A stretch of 32,629 nucleotides of DNA from Burkholderia sp. Ac-20379 (GCF_017104645.1 NZ_JAAGPF010000056.1:1-32629), one strand, 5' to 3'. Shown: positions 1-7,568, counted from the stretch's first letter. Notes: generated by a model not told the origin, from the letters alone. Translations and numbers: made by a program.

Positions 1-2
1 CA

Positions 3-692
3 CTGCTGCGCGACGGGCTGCGCCTGCCCTACCCGCTCGCCTGGAACGTCGACGGCTATCGCGGCTACAACGTGTTTCAGGGCACGCGCTTCACGAGCGG
101 GCTCGGGCTGGCCCACTCGCCGCATCCGCAATCGCACCCCGAATTCCACGAGAACGGCTACCTGTACGCACAGGGCGACGCGTACATCCGCTACTTCGTC
201 ACGCGCGACACGGCGTTCGACGCGTTCGAATTCGATGTCATGCGCCCGGGGCGCTACCAGGCGCGGCTCGTGTCGCTGTCGAAGACGATCGGCGCGATGA
301 ACCCGGACCTCTCGCGCTTCATCGCGCGCGGCGGCAAGCTGATCACCATGCAGGGGCTGGCCGACGAGGTGATCAGCCCGAACCAGACGATCGCGTACTA
401 CGACCGGCTGGTGGCGCGCTACGGGCAGGCGCGCGTGGACGGCTTCATGCGCTTCTACATGGCGCCGGGCTTCCAGCACGGCAACGGCGTGTTCATTCCG
501 TCGGTGGACATGCTCGGCGCGCTCGACCGCTGGGTGTCGCACGACATCGCGCCGGAAACGCTGCTCGCCACCGACATCCTGCCCGCCACCAACGGCCGCA
601 CGCGCCCGCTGTGCCGCTATCCGGGCTTTCCGCGCTACCTCGGCAAGGGCAACGTGAATCAGGCCAGCAGCTTCGTGTGCGCGATGTCGTGA
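3..692 (+). CDS. Tannase/feruloyl esterase family hydrolase, C-terminal part (5' end outside window)
   Basis: The reading frame is already open at the window edge, so only about the last 230 residues are present. The visible part matches the C-terminal half of the tannase/feruloyl esterase family, secreted alpha/beta-hydrolases that cleave esters of gallic or hydroxycinnamic acids. The segment GGKLITMQGLADEVISP carries the family's catalytic Asp in the loop after a beta strand (GLADEVISP). MAPGFQHGNG carries the catalytic His. The serine nucleophile and any signal peptide would lie upstream of the window. The protein ends in a Cys-containing tail typical of the family, whose members have structural disulfides. 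A GTG at 72 is an internal codon, not a start. The exact ester substrate cannot be told. Family assignment is firm. Confidence 0.88.
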   Translation: MLRDGLRLPYPLAWNVDGYRGYNVFQGTRFTSGLGLAHSPHPQSHPEFHENGYLYAQGDAYIRYFVTRDTAFDAFEFDVMRPGRYQARLVSLSKTIGAMNPDLSRFIARGGKLITMQGLADEVISPNQTIAYYDRLVARYGQARVDGFMRFYMAPGFQHGNGVFIPSVDMLGALDRWVSHDIAPETLLATDILPATNGRTRPLCRYPGFPRYLGKGNVNQASSFVCAMS

Positions 693-763
693 GCAAGGCG
701 GCCGGCCGGCCCGAGTAACGAAAAAAACCGAAACACGAAAAAACCGATCCGGGGCCAAACGGG

Positions 764-1249
764 ATGACGCGTCAAGACGTGCAGGAGATGTTGATCTTCG
801 GCCGCAGTTGCCTGTACGGCATGGCCGGCAGCCTGCCGTCGGCGCTGCTGCTGATTCCCGTGTGGATTTTCGCGGGATATGGGCTGGTCGAAGGATTGCG
901 CAGCGGCGACGATGGCGTCGGGGAATGCATGCTCGCGGTCGTCGCGATCGTGACGGCGACCTCGGGCTGCGTCGGGCTGTGCCGCGCGCTGATTCCGCCC
1001 TGGACCACCACCCGGCGCAGCATCGTCAAGACCCTGTTCTGCCTGATCGGCGGGCTGATCACGATCAGCCCGTACGTGCTTGTCGCGATCCGCGACATCG
1101 CGCAGCACCGCGACGCGCACACGTTCAATCCGCTCGACCTGATCGCCGTCGCGTTCGGCGGGCTCGCGCTGCTGTATTTCGTCGAGGCGGGGGTGACGCT
1201 GGCGTGGCGATGGCGGCGGCGGATGCGCATGCGGGCTGCCGGCGCGTAG
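764..1249 (+). CDS. Four-helix inner-membrane protein of unknown function
   Basis: A 161-residue protein with about four hydrophobic segments: roughly residues 20-45 (SLPSALLLIPVWIFAGYGL), 55-78, 88-108 and 125-146. It ends in a very basic tail (WRWRRRMRMR) that should lie in the cytoplasm. I recognise no domain or catalytic motif. The start ATG follows only a weak purine stretch. The 71 bp between it and the esterase gene contains two near-identical copies of ACGAAAAAACCGA (718-731 and 735-747) and no clear terminator. The opposite strand also holds open frames, but these have no hydrophobic pattern and are codon shadows. Membrane location is a direct reading of the hydrophobicity; function is unknown. 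Confidence 0.7.
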   Translation: MTRQDVQEMLIFGRSCLYGMAGSLPSALLLIPVWIFAGYGLVEGLRSGDDGVGECMLAVVAIVTATSGCVGLCRALIPPWTTTRRSIVKTLFCLIGGLITISPYVLVAIRDIAQHRDAHTFNPLDLIAVAFGGLALLYFVEAGVTLAWRWRRRMRMRAAGA

Positions 1250-1285
1250 GGTGCGCGCCGTCCTGCGTGGCGGCGCCGGTCGGCA

Positions 1286-1897
1286 TCAACGCCCGGCCAT
1301 CGTCCCCAGGAACGTCGCGACGTTCGCCTTGCTCGTCTTCTGCAGGCGCGACATCAGCGCGTGGTCGACGCGGCGCAGCCCGTAGGTCTGCGCCATGTCG
1401 CGCTGCAAGCGGCACCACAGATGCCCCGCCATCTCCGCATCGACCATCGCCCGGTGGGCGCGGCCCGATTTCGGCAGGCGCAGCATGTCGGCCAGATTCG
1501 ACAGCCGGTGGCTTTGCGCCTGCGGATAGATGCGCCGCGACACCAGCAGCGTGCAGGCGAAATCGTGCGCCGACGGCACGCCGAGCAGTTCGAGCTCCGA
1601 TTGCCAGAAGCGCCGGTCGAACGCCGCGTTGTGGGCCACCACGGGATGGCCGCCGACGAACGCCGCCGCTTCGCGCATCACGGTGGCCACCGGCGGCGCC
1701 GACGCGATCATGTCGTTCGTGATGCCGGTCAGCGCAACCACGTCGGACGGAATGCGCCGCCCGGCGTTCATCAGGCTCTGGTAACGGTCGACGATTTCGC
1801 CGTCGCGCAACAGGATGACGGCGATTTCGGTGGCGCGGTCGCCCTGGGCGGGCGACAGGCCGGTGGTTTCGAAGTCGAGGACGGCTACGGTTTGCAT
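1286..1897 (-). CDS. DEDDh-type 3'-5' exonuclease (DnaQ/epsilon superfamily)
   Basis: A 203-residue protein made almost entirely of one RNase T/DnaQ exonuclease domain. All five catalytic positions of the DEDDh class are visible: D8 and E10 in VLDFETTGL, D94 in HNAAFDRRF, and H148 with D153 in HRAMVDAEM. These residues hold two metal ions and remove nucleotides from the 3' end of DNA or RNA. There is no polymerase-binding tail like that of the replicative epsilon subunit and no GIY-YIG fusion, so this is probably a stand-alone repair or RNA-processing nuclease. The protein is transcribed away from the lower-GC pair at 2049-2923. No strong ribosome binding site precedes the ATG. The family call is secure; the cellular substrate is not known. 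Confidence 0.9.
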   Translation of the reverse strand: MQTVAVLDFETTGLSPAQGDRATEIAVILLRDGEIVDRYQSLMNAGRRIPSDVVALTGITNDMIASAPPVATVMREAAAFVGGHPVVAHNAAFDRRFWQSELELLGVPSAHDFACTLLVSRRIYPQAQSHRLSNLADMLRLPKSGRAHRAMVDAEMAGHLWCRLQRDMAQTYGLRRVDHALMSRLQKTSKANVATFLGTMAGR

Positions 1898-2048
1898 GTT
1901 TCGTGAATCAGGCGGGGGAATTGAGTCGGGTCAGCAGGGTATCGCGTTCGAGCCGCCGAAAGGCCTTTTCGGTCAGTTCGGCGATCATGGGCGTCATGTC
2001 TGCGCTCGAACAGGGGGCGATTTTGACTGAAATAGGCCGCCCAATGGT

Positions 2049-2513
2049 TCAATTTTTGGCGGCGATCACAGGCCATCCGTGAAGCGGGATGTTATTGCCA
2101 CCAACATCGAAAAATCCCTTGCTAATCCCGATATGGCACCCACGCCCAATTAGAGAAAGCAATGGCTCAAAGAGATCCACTTGAAAATCAGGCGATAATT
2201 CTTTTACAGAAATCATCGCAGCCCATTCCATCGCATTTTTTACTATCACTTTCGCATACGCATTTTGAATTGTTTCAAGCCGCTCATTAATAGCGCTCTC
2301 CACTTCCAAAGTAGGAGTGAACCCCATCAGCCGAGCAGAACTCGATAAAACGTGCGCCCCCTCTGTCGCATCGTACCGCCGCGCAATGCTCGAAATTGCT
2401 TTTAAGCATTGCATTACGCCGTCCATTTCGAGTTTCGTGGGCGTGTATCCTTGGCTGAAAGGGCGCCAATCATCACCACTCAGTCGTTCCAGTATTTTTT
2501 CGAATGAATTCAT
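2049..2513 (-). CDS. Hypothetical protein, lower-GC, coupled to the upstream gene
   Basis: A 154-residue, mostly soluble protein that I do not recognise. It starts MNSFEKILERLSGDDW and has a helical acidic middle (residues about 65-110), with no signal peptide or membrane segment. Its DNA is clearly more AT-rich than its neighbours (many AAA, ATT, GAA and TTT codons), which points to recent acquisition. The ATG overlaps the TGA of the upstream gene by 4 bp (ATGA), so the two are probably translated as a coupled pair. Small, acidic, low-GC proteins in such pairs are often immunity proteins of contact-dependent or T6SS toxins, but nothing in the sequence proves that here. Confidence 0.65.
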   Translation of the reverse strand: MNSFEKILERLSGDDWRPFSQGYTPTKLEMDGVMQCLKAISSIARRYDATEGAHVLSSSARLMGFTPTLEVESAINERLETIQNAYAKVIVKNAMEWAAMISVKELSPDFQVDLFEPLLSLIGRGCHIGISKGFFDVGGNNIPLHGWPVIAAKN

Positions 2514-2923
2514 TTGTTACCAGTCCACAACGAATGGTGAAATTTTATAGCTGGAGAACGTGGTGCTCGGTGGCACCGTGGCAAAATTATGCGCCACTGG
2601 CGGAGTCGTGCCGAAGTAACCATCGTTCCATGCCTCTTGTCGCAAATAAGCTGCGCCTCGCGCCATAAAACGCCGTCCGTAAATTCATGCCCGAGCAATT
2701 CGGCAAAGACGGCCAACAGCCAAACCTCGCCCGTACGCAGCAGCGAAAGGACGTTGAACTCCGGCACGAAACATTTCGCATACGCGGCGCGAGCCGATCG
2801 CAAACCCGTCAGGCGAGTGGGCTGCCCGGCAGCGGGGGCCACGCGATCAACCCAAACCCCGCGAAGCGCGACGGGCGGTATTCTACCGTTCATGAAAAAC
2901 GCATCCGCTTGCTCCGGTTGCAT
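2510..2923 (-). CDS. Hypothetical protein, first gene of a coupled pair
   Basis: A 137-residue protein of unknown function. I place the start at the ATG at 2923 because the minus strand there reads AAGGGGGGACGG before it, a good ribosome binding site. The longer frame to 2983 has none and would abut the divergent gene. The central segment (AKCFVPEFNVLSLLR, then LLAVFAELLGHEFTDGVLW) looks like a folded globular domain. The last 30 residues (ILPRCHRAPRSP onward) look less structured and may result from an older frameshift or fusion. GC content falls along the gene toward the low-GC gene that follows. No signal peptide or catalytic motif was seen. Confidence 0.5.
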   Translation of the reverse strand: MQPEQADAFFMNGRIPPVALRGVWVDRVAPAAGQPTRLTGLRSARAAYAKCFVPEFNVLSLLRTGEVWLLAVFAELLGHEFTDGVLWREAQLICDKRHGTMVTSARLRQWRIILPRCHRAPRSPAIKFHHSLWTGNK

Positions 2924-2981
2924 CCGTCCCCCCTTAACCGTCGCCGCAACGCAAAGCGCGCTCGCCGCTGGAACTCGCCCC

Positions 2982-3242
2982 ATGCCCGCTCACGATCACC
3001 TGCCGGTGCGCCGCCGCGCGATCCGAATCGCATCCGTGGCGCTGTTCTTCGCCGTCGTCGTACTCGCGGTGGCATTCAACGCGCTCGCGCTGCAAGAAGC
3101 CTACGGCGACGGCCCGCCCTATTACGGCCGAACCGCGAACATGGACAAATGGGAAAGCCCGCTGCCGATCCTGCTGCCGGCCGACGCCGGCGTGCTCGCG
3201 CTGATCGGCATCTGCGCGGCTTGGCTGCGCCGCACGCGGTAG
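2982..3242 (+). CDS. Small two-helix membrane protein
   Basis: An 86-residue protein with a basic N-terminus (VRRRAIR), a first hydrophobic helix at about residues 14-37 (IASVALFFAVVVLAVAFNAL), a polar loop containing YYGRTANMDKWESP, and a second helix at about 61-80 (ILLPADAGVLALIGICAAW) followed by a short basic end. This fits a small inner-membrane protein with both termini in the cytoplasm. I recognise no family. An in-frame ATG at 2892 would add 30 residues without hydrophobic or coding character, so I prefer 2982, although the ribosome binding site there is weak. It diverges from the gene starting at 2923, so both promoters should lie in 2924-2981 or just upstream. Confidence 0.5.
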   Translation: MPAHDHLPVRRRAIRIASVALFFAVVVLAVAFNALALQEAYGDGPPYYGRTANMDKWESPLPILLPADAGVLALIGICAAWLRRTR

Positions 3243-3280
3243 GAGAGCACCGGCGCGCGCCGATGCCCGGCCCGTGACCT

Positions 3281-4180
3281 TCAGCCCTCGGCCCCCTCGC
3301 CCGCCTGCCCCAACAACCACTCGCGAAAGATCGTCAGCGCTTTCATGCCCGCCGACGTCTCCGGATAGACGAGGTAATACGCCTTAGCCGGATGCCGCCA
3401 CGGCTTCGAAGAAAGCGCCACGAGCCGGCCGGCCGCCACCTGATCGGCCACCATGAACGGCGGCAGCAGCGTCGCGCCGAGGCCGCCCACGGCCGCGTTC
3501 AGCGCCATCGACATGATTTCGTAGCGCGGCCCCTCGTTGCCCGCCTCGGCGGCGATGCCGTCGTGCGCGAACCACGCGTCCCACGCGCCGTCGAGCGTCA
3601 GGTGCTGGATCAGCGCCCCGCGCGGCGTGCAGGCGCCCACCGCCGCGCCATGCTCGCGGACCCACTGCGGCGCGGCATACGGCAGCAGCGCCAGCGGCGC
3701 GACGAACTCGCAGTGCATGCCGGGCCGCCTGCCGTCGCCGAATTCGAGCGACGCATCCACGCTGGCCTGACTGAAATCCACCGCGCCGACGCGCGTCCGG
3801 ATGTTCAGCGTGATCTCGCCGTGCTCGCGCGTGAACGCCGGCAGCCGCGGAATCAGCCAGTAATTTCCGATCGACGATCCGACCGACAGCGACAGCGCGC
3901 CGCCCCGCCCCTTCAGCGCCATCACGTTGACGGTCGCGCGCTCGAGGCGCTTGAGCAGCGGCTCGATCTCGGCGAAGTATTCGCGCCCGGCGTCGGTCAG
4001 CGTCATGGCATCGCGGCGGCGAACGAACATCGCCACGCCGAGCCGCTCCTCGAGCGTCTGGATCTGGCGGCTCACTGCCCCCTGCGTGAGGTGCAGTTCG
4101 TGCGCGGCGGCCGTGAACGAGCGCAGCCGCGCGCTCGCCTCGAAGCACAGCAGCGACTGCATGGACGGAGCATGGAACAT
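3281..4180 (-). CDS. LysR-family transcriptional regulator, GcvA type
   Basis: A 299-residue LysR-type regulator. Residues 7-65 form the winged helix-turn-helix (FTAAAHELHLTQGAVSRQIQ, then LEERLGVAMFVRR), and residues about 90-290 form the periplasmic-binding-protein-like effector domain. The wording SVGSSIGNYWLIPRL and GLGATLLPPFMV is typical of the GcvA subgroup. It diverges from the 46-codon remnant of a D-aminoacylase gene at 4373. LysR genes commonly control the gene transcribed away from them, so its original target was probably that amidohydrolase. If so, the regulator is now an orphan. A second possible start is the ATG at 4162. DNA-binding function is secure; effector and targets are unknown. 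Confidence 0.88.
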   Translation of the reverse strand: MFHAPSMQSLLCFEASARLRSFTAAAHELHLTQGAVSRQIQTLEERLGVAMFVRRRDAMTLTDAGREYFAEIEPLLKRLERATVNVMALKGRGGALSLSVGSSIGNYWLIPRLPAFTREHGEITLNIRTRVGAVDFSQASVDASLEFGDGRRPGMHCEFVAPLALLPYAAPQWVREHGAAVGACTPRGALIQHLTLDGAWDAWFAHDGIAAEAGNEGPRYEIMSMALNAAVGGLGATLLPPFMVADQVAAGRLVALSSKPWRHPAKAYYLVYPETSAGMKALTIFREWLLGQAGEGAEG

Positions 4181-4372
4181 GGGCGCAATGCGCGGCGGGC
4201 GGCCCGCGCAGCATTAGTAAAAATCATAGCCTCGCACGCCAAAAAGCCGCGAGAAGCCGGTATTTCCACGCATGCATGCATTTTCCTCACGCTCACCGCA
4301 GGATTAATGGTTTGCCCGGCGGTTTTGACGAACGCATGATCCGGCCATCGACATTCACGTACGGCGGCAAAC

Positions 4373-4513
4373 ATGTTGGATCTGGTGATCGAGAACGGCA
4401 CGCTGATCGACGGCACGGGCGCGCCGCGCCGGCAGTGCGACGTGGGCGTGAGCGAGGGCCGCATCGCCGTGCTCGGCGCGCTGCCGGTGGCGGCATTGGT
4501 GGGCGACGCCTGA
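4373..4513 (+). pseudogene. Truncated N-acyl-D-amino-acid deacylase (D-aminoacylase) start fragment
   Basis: A 46-codon open frame encoding MLDLVIENGTLIDGTGAPRR, then CDVGVSEGRIAVLGALP, ending VALVGDA at a TGA. This is the conserved N-terminal beta-sandwich opening of amidohydrolases of the D-aminoacylase/dihydroorotase class. Members of that class run to about 480-500 residues and next contain the metal-binding HxH motif (PGFIDxHTHxD). Everything from just before that motif is missing, so no catalytic domain can be made. The remaining 340 bp up to the cyanase gene does not contain the rest in any frame that I can recognise. The fragment faces a GcvA-type LysR gene in the usual regulator-target arrangement. 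The truncation is seen directly; that it came from a deletion is inferred. Confidence 0.75.
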
Positions 4514-4853
4514 GCCGGCACGATGCGTTCGCCGCGCGGCCGGCTTGGACGCTCGCGAGCAACGGCGCAGCGGGCGGTGCCTGAGCCGATGCGCCGCGCG
4601 TCGCATCAATCCTCCGCGCGGAAAAGCAGCACAGTCGGTGCGCCGTTGACACCGATTTCTGGCCGGCCGCTAATGAGGCCTGGCGACGCGCCGGTCCGCA
4701 TGTCTTCGCGGCCGGCGCCGCCCTCCCCACGATGATTCGCCGCGGCGCGCCCATGCAGCGCGCCGCCGTCCCGCACGCCCATCCCGTTTCGCCGCCGCGC
4801 GCCCGCTCGCGCGGCGTCGTTCCCTGTCCAGCCGTTTCAATGGAGTCGCAGCG
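4514..4853. other. Gene-free stretch between the amidohydrolase relic and cynS
   Basis: About 340 bp of GC-rich sequence with no coding pattern. It contains TTGACA at 4646-4651 followed 19 bp later by TAATGA (4671-4676), a weak candidate promoter for cynS. No obvious CynR-type palindrome was seen. It may be scar DNA left by loss of the D-aminoacylase gene. Confidence 0.4.
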
Positions 4854-5303
4854 ATGATTTCGAGCCGTGAAGAAGTGACGAAGATGATTCTGTCCGCCAA
4901 GGTGCGCAAAGGCATCAAGTGGACGCAGGCCGCCGAGGCCACCGGCCTGTCGAAGGAGTTCACCACCGCCGGCTGCCTCGGCCAGATGACGTTCGACAAG
5001 CCGCAGGCCGAGGCGCTCGGCAAGCTGTTCGAACTGCCCGACGAAGCCGTGGCCTGGCTGCAGATCGTGCCGTACAAGGGCTCGCTGCCGTCCGCCGTGC
5101 CCACCGATCCGCTGATCTACCGCTGGTACGAGATCGTCAACGTGTATGGCACCACCATCAAGGAGCTGATCCACGAGGAATTCGGCGACGGCATCATGAG
5201 CGCGATCGATTTCTCGATGGACATCCAGCGCGAGAAGGATCCGAAGGGCGACCGCGTCAACGTCGTGCTGTCGGGCAAATTCCTGCCGTACAAGCAGTAC
5301 TGA
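4854..5303 (+). CDS. cynS: Cyanate hydratase (cyanase)
   Basis: A 149-residue cyanase, the decameric cytoplasmic enzyme that turns cyanate and bicarbonate into carbamate, which yields ammonia and carbon dioxide. The N-terminal part is a helix-turn-helix-like helical bundle (residues 5-75). The C-terminal part is the small dimer-forming catalytic domain with PTDPLIYRWYEIVNVYG. The three catalytic residues are present as R90, E93 and S116, matching Arg96, Glu99 and Ser122 of the E. coli enzyme with a constant offset of six. GGAG stands 8 bp before the ATG. The usual partners cynT (carbonic anhydrase), cynX and cynR are not beside it, so bicarbonate supply must come from elsewhere. A GC-rich hairpin follows at 5316-5337. 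Confidence 0.96.
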   Translation: MISSREEVTKMILSAKVRKGIKWTQAAEATGLSKEFTTAGCLGQMTFDKPQAEALGKLFELPDEAVAWLQIVPYKGSLPSAVPTDPLIYRWYEIVNVYGTTIKELIHEEFGDGIMSAIDFSMDIQREKDPKGDRVNVVLSGKFLPYKQY

Positions 5304-5315
5304 TCGCCCCCTCGC

Positions 5316-5337
5316 GCCGGGCGCCGCGACGCCCGGC
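5316..5337 (+). terminator. GC-rich hairpin after cynS, no T-tract
   Basis: GCCGGGCG and CGCCCGGC form an 8-bp perfect stem around a 6-base loop, 13 bp after the cynS stop. No run of T follows, so it may only protect the 3' end or help a Rho-dependent stop. Confidence 0.4.
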
Positions 5338-5789
5338 CGCTGTCCCGCCCCACGTTCTTACCCCATTTCCCATCGGCCGCTGCCTTACCAAATCATTTCA
5401 CATTCGTCTGATTGTCTTTCAATCAGCATTCATCTCGCTGCGAACGCAGGCGAAATACCCCTATCGACGCACGACGCGTATTGACACCGCCGGAGCGCGC
5501 GGCGATCATGGCCGCGTTCGATTATCGATCCAATGTTCGACTAAAGAACAACATAACAAGAACAGGCTGGCCGTCCGACGCGTCTGCGCGATGTATCGCG
5601 CGACGCGAACCGACACACATGAACCCGCTGCGCCGGAGCATTCGCCCCGAGCACCTGGAGGAGCACCGCCCCCTGTCCCGATCGCGCCGCCGGCCTTCGT
5701 GCCCGCACGCGTGGCCGGGCGCATCCGCATGCCGATCCTCGCGCCCCGGCCAGCCAGCAGGCCCCCCTGCTGCGCAACCGAAAGACAGC
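5338..5789. promoter_or_regulatory. Long leader/intergenic region before the AtoE-type gene, with two inverted repeats
   Basis: Part of a roughly 480-bp gap between cynS and the transporter gene. It includes two short operator-like palindromes: CTGATTG-TCTTT-CAATCAG at 5408-5426 and TGTTC-GACTAAA-GAACA at 5534-5550. Both lie in locally AT-richer DNA, where a promoter for the transporter would be expected. An open frame runs through the last 370 bp in frame with the transporter, but its codons (rare CTA, ATA, AAG use, many Arg/Pro/Ser) do not look translated. Which protein binds these repeats is unknown. Confidence 0.35.
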
Positions 5790-7181
5790 ATGCAAAGAGA
5801 CCGCACCCTCGCCCACCCGCCCGCCCGCGAATCGCGCGGCGTGGTATCCGCCCTCGTCTATGTGTTCGAACGCGTCATGCCCGACCCGTTCGTGCTCTCG
5901 ATCTGCCTGACCGCGTTCGTCGCCGTGCTCGCGTTCGCCGTCGCGCCCAAGGGCGACGTGCCGACCGTGCTCGGCGCCTGGTACGAAGGCACGTTCGGCA
6001 TCCTCGGCTTCGCGCTGCAGATGATCCTGATCCTCGCCACCGGCTATGCGATCGCCGAGGCGCCCGTCGTGCAGCGCGGCCTGCGCGCGATGGCCGCGCG
6101 GGCGCAGACGCCGGCCCGCGCCGCCCTGCTGGTGTTCCCGGTGGTGGCCGTGGCGGCCTGGCTGAACTGGGGGCTCGGGCTGATCGTCGGCGCGATGCTG
6201 TCGCGCGAGATCGCGCGGCGCGTGCGCGTGGATTTCGCCTGGCTCGTGGCCGGCAGCTATTCGGCCTGGTCGATCTGCAACAGCGGGCTGTCCAGTTCGA
6301 TCGCGCTGTCGCAGGCGTCGCACGGCAACGCGCTGAACCTCGTCGAGAAGGCCACCGGGCAGGTCGTGCCGCTCGCCAGCACCGTGTTCGCGCCGTTCGT
6401 GTTCGTACCGACCGTGCTGGTGGTGGTGGTGATGACGGCGATCTTCATCCGCATGCATCCGCGCGACGCGGACGTGGTGCCGTTCGCCGCGGCCACCCAG
6501 GACGAGGCCGACGCGCCCAGCGACGATCCGCATGCGCGCGCGGCCGGCGGCGCGCCGTCGTTCGCCACTCGGCTCGAGCAATCGATGCTCGGCACCGCGC
6601 TGCTGTTGCTGTTCGGCGTGGGGTTCCTGGTCATGGAATGGCGCGAGCACCGCTTCGATCTCGACATCAACACCACGATCCTGATCTTCCTGCTAATCGG
6701 CCTCGCGCTGCAGCGCACGCCGATCGCCTACGCCAACGCGATCCGCCGCGCCGCGCGCCAGACCGGCTCGATGCTGCTGCAGTACCCCGTGTACGGCGGG
6801 ATCATGGGCATGATGAAGGGCACCGGGCTCGCGTCGATGATCGCCAAGGCGTTCGTGACGATCGCCACGCCGATGACGCTGCCGCTCTGGAGCTACCTCA
6901 GCTCGCTGATCATCACGCTGCTGGTGCCGAGTGCCGGCGGCCACTGGGCGGTGCAAGGGCCGTTCGTGCTGCCGGCCGCACTGAGCCTGCACGCCTCGGT
7001 GCCGCGCACCGCGATGGGCGTGGCGATGGCCGAGAACGTCTCGAACATGCTGCAACCGTTCTGGGCCGTGCCGATCGTCGCGATCGCGGGAATCCGGATT
7101 CAGCGCGTGATGGGGTATACGGCGGTGACGTTCGCGGTGTCGCTGGTGGTGTATGCGGTGGCGCTGTGGTTGGTGCCTTGA
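5790..7181 (+). CDS. Short-chain fatty acid transporter, AtoE family
   Basis: A 463-residue polytopic inner-membrane protein of the AtoE family, proton-linked carriers for short-chain fatty acids such as acetoacetate and butyrate. E. coli AtoE has 440 residues. About 10-12 hydrophobic segments are visible, beginning at residue 32 (FVLSICLTAFVAVLAFAV). Family-typical stretches include LNWGLGLIVGAMLSREIA, SYSAWSICNSGLSSSIAL and LLVPSAGGHWAVQGPF. A hydrophilic loop at about 235-265 (DEADAPSDDPHARA) is probably cytoplasmic. I chose the ATG at 5790 because the hydrophobic pattern starts shortly after it and the 126 in-frame codons upstream lack coding character. The ribosome binding site is weak. 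No ketone-body catabolism genes flank it, so substrate is inferred from family only. Confidence 0.88.
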   Translation: MQRDRTLAHPPARESRGVVSALVYVFERVMPDPFVLSICLTAFVAVLAFAVAPKGDVPTVLGAWYEGTFGILGFALQMILILATGYAIAEAPVVQRGLRAMAARAQTPARAALLVFPVVAVAAWLNWGLGLIVGAMLSREIARRVRVDFAWLVAGSYSAWSICNSGLSSSIALSQASHGNALNLVEKATGQVVPLASTVFAPFVFVPTVLVVVVMTAIFIRMHPRDADVVPFAAATQDEADAPSDDPHARAAGGAPSFATRLEQSMLGTALLLLFGVGFLVMEWREHRFDLDINTTILIFLLIGLALQRTPIAYANAIRRAARQTGSMLLQYPVYGGIMGMMKGTGLASMIAKAFVTIATPMTLPLWSYLSSLIITLLVPSAGGHWAVQGPFVLPAALSLHASVPRTAMGVAMAENVSNMLQPFWAVPIVAIAGIRIQRVMGYTAVTFAVSLVVYAVALWLVP

Positions 7182-7206
7182 TCGGCGCGGCACGCGCTTG
7201 ATGGAT

Positions 7207-7248
7207 CGATCGATGCCAAGGATGACGAAACATCCTTGGCATCGATCG
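7207..7248. terminator. Perfect 18-bp hairpin between convergent genes
   Basis: CGATCGATGCCAAGGATG, a 6-base loop ACGAAA, then the exact reverse complement. It lies 25 bp after the AtoE-type stop and 7 bp before the end of the convergent DUF4148 gene, so it can end transcription from both sides. There is no T-run on either strand. Confidence 0.6.
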
Positions 7249-7255
7249 GATTCAA

Positions 7256-7567
7256 TCATGAAGGCATGTTCGACGCATTCAGCCGATAGCCGGCATTTCC
7301 GCAATCCTTGACTTCCATCCTGGCCAGCTTTTTCTCGGCCGCCTGAATATCGTCGGGATAATAAGGATCGTTGCCGCGCGCCGGGGTATAGCCGGCCGCT
7401 TCAAGCGCATCGAGATTACCAACGACGTCGGCACGCGTCAGCGGCCGGTTGGCCCGTGAGGCCTTATAGCTGTGGCATTCCTGCGCCGTCATGACAGGCG
7501 CGGCGCTGCACACTGAACTGATCGCGATCAGCAAAACCAGGCAGGCGGCTTTATGGGTTGCATTCAT
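7256..7567 (-). CDS. DUF4148-family small secreted protein
   Basis: A 103-residue protein with a clear Sec signal peptide (residues 1-22, ATHKAACLVLLIAISSVCSA before APVMT). The mature part has the DUF4148 pattern common in Burkholderia: LTRADVVGNLDALEAAGY, then ARGNDPYYPDDIQAAEKKL. Two Cys in the mature part (the ECHSYK and DCGNAG segments) may form a disulfide in the periplasm. The function of DUF4148 proteins is not established. The start at 7567 is supported by GAGAGGA 5 bp upstream, and the longer upstream frame lacks a signal peptide. That ribosome binding site is one arm of an inverted repeat (7569-7612), which suggests control of translation. Confidence 0.85.
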   Translation of the reverse strand: MNATHKAACLVLLIAISSVCSAAPVMTAQECHSYKASRANRPLTRADVVGNLDALEAAGYTPARGNDPYYPDDIQAAEKKLARMEVKDCGNAGYRLNASNMPS

Positions 7568-7568
7568 G

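Noticed and set aside
718-747. Two tandem copies of ACGAAAAAACCGA-like sequence before the membrane-protein gene
   Set aside because: Only two short, A-run-based copies with no known function; not enough to call a repeat element.
2923-2983. An upstream ATG at 2983 for the first gene of the low-GC pair
   Set aside because: No ribosome binding site there and it would overlap the divergent ATG; 2923 has AAGGGGGG upstream.
4919-7201. A 760-codon plus-strand frame across cynS and the transporter
   Set aside because: It spans two recognised genes in another frame and its translation is Arg/Ala/Gly-rich and domain-free; a GC-driven shadow.
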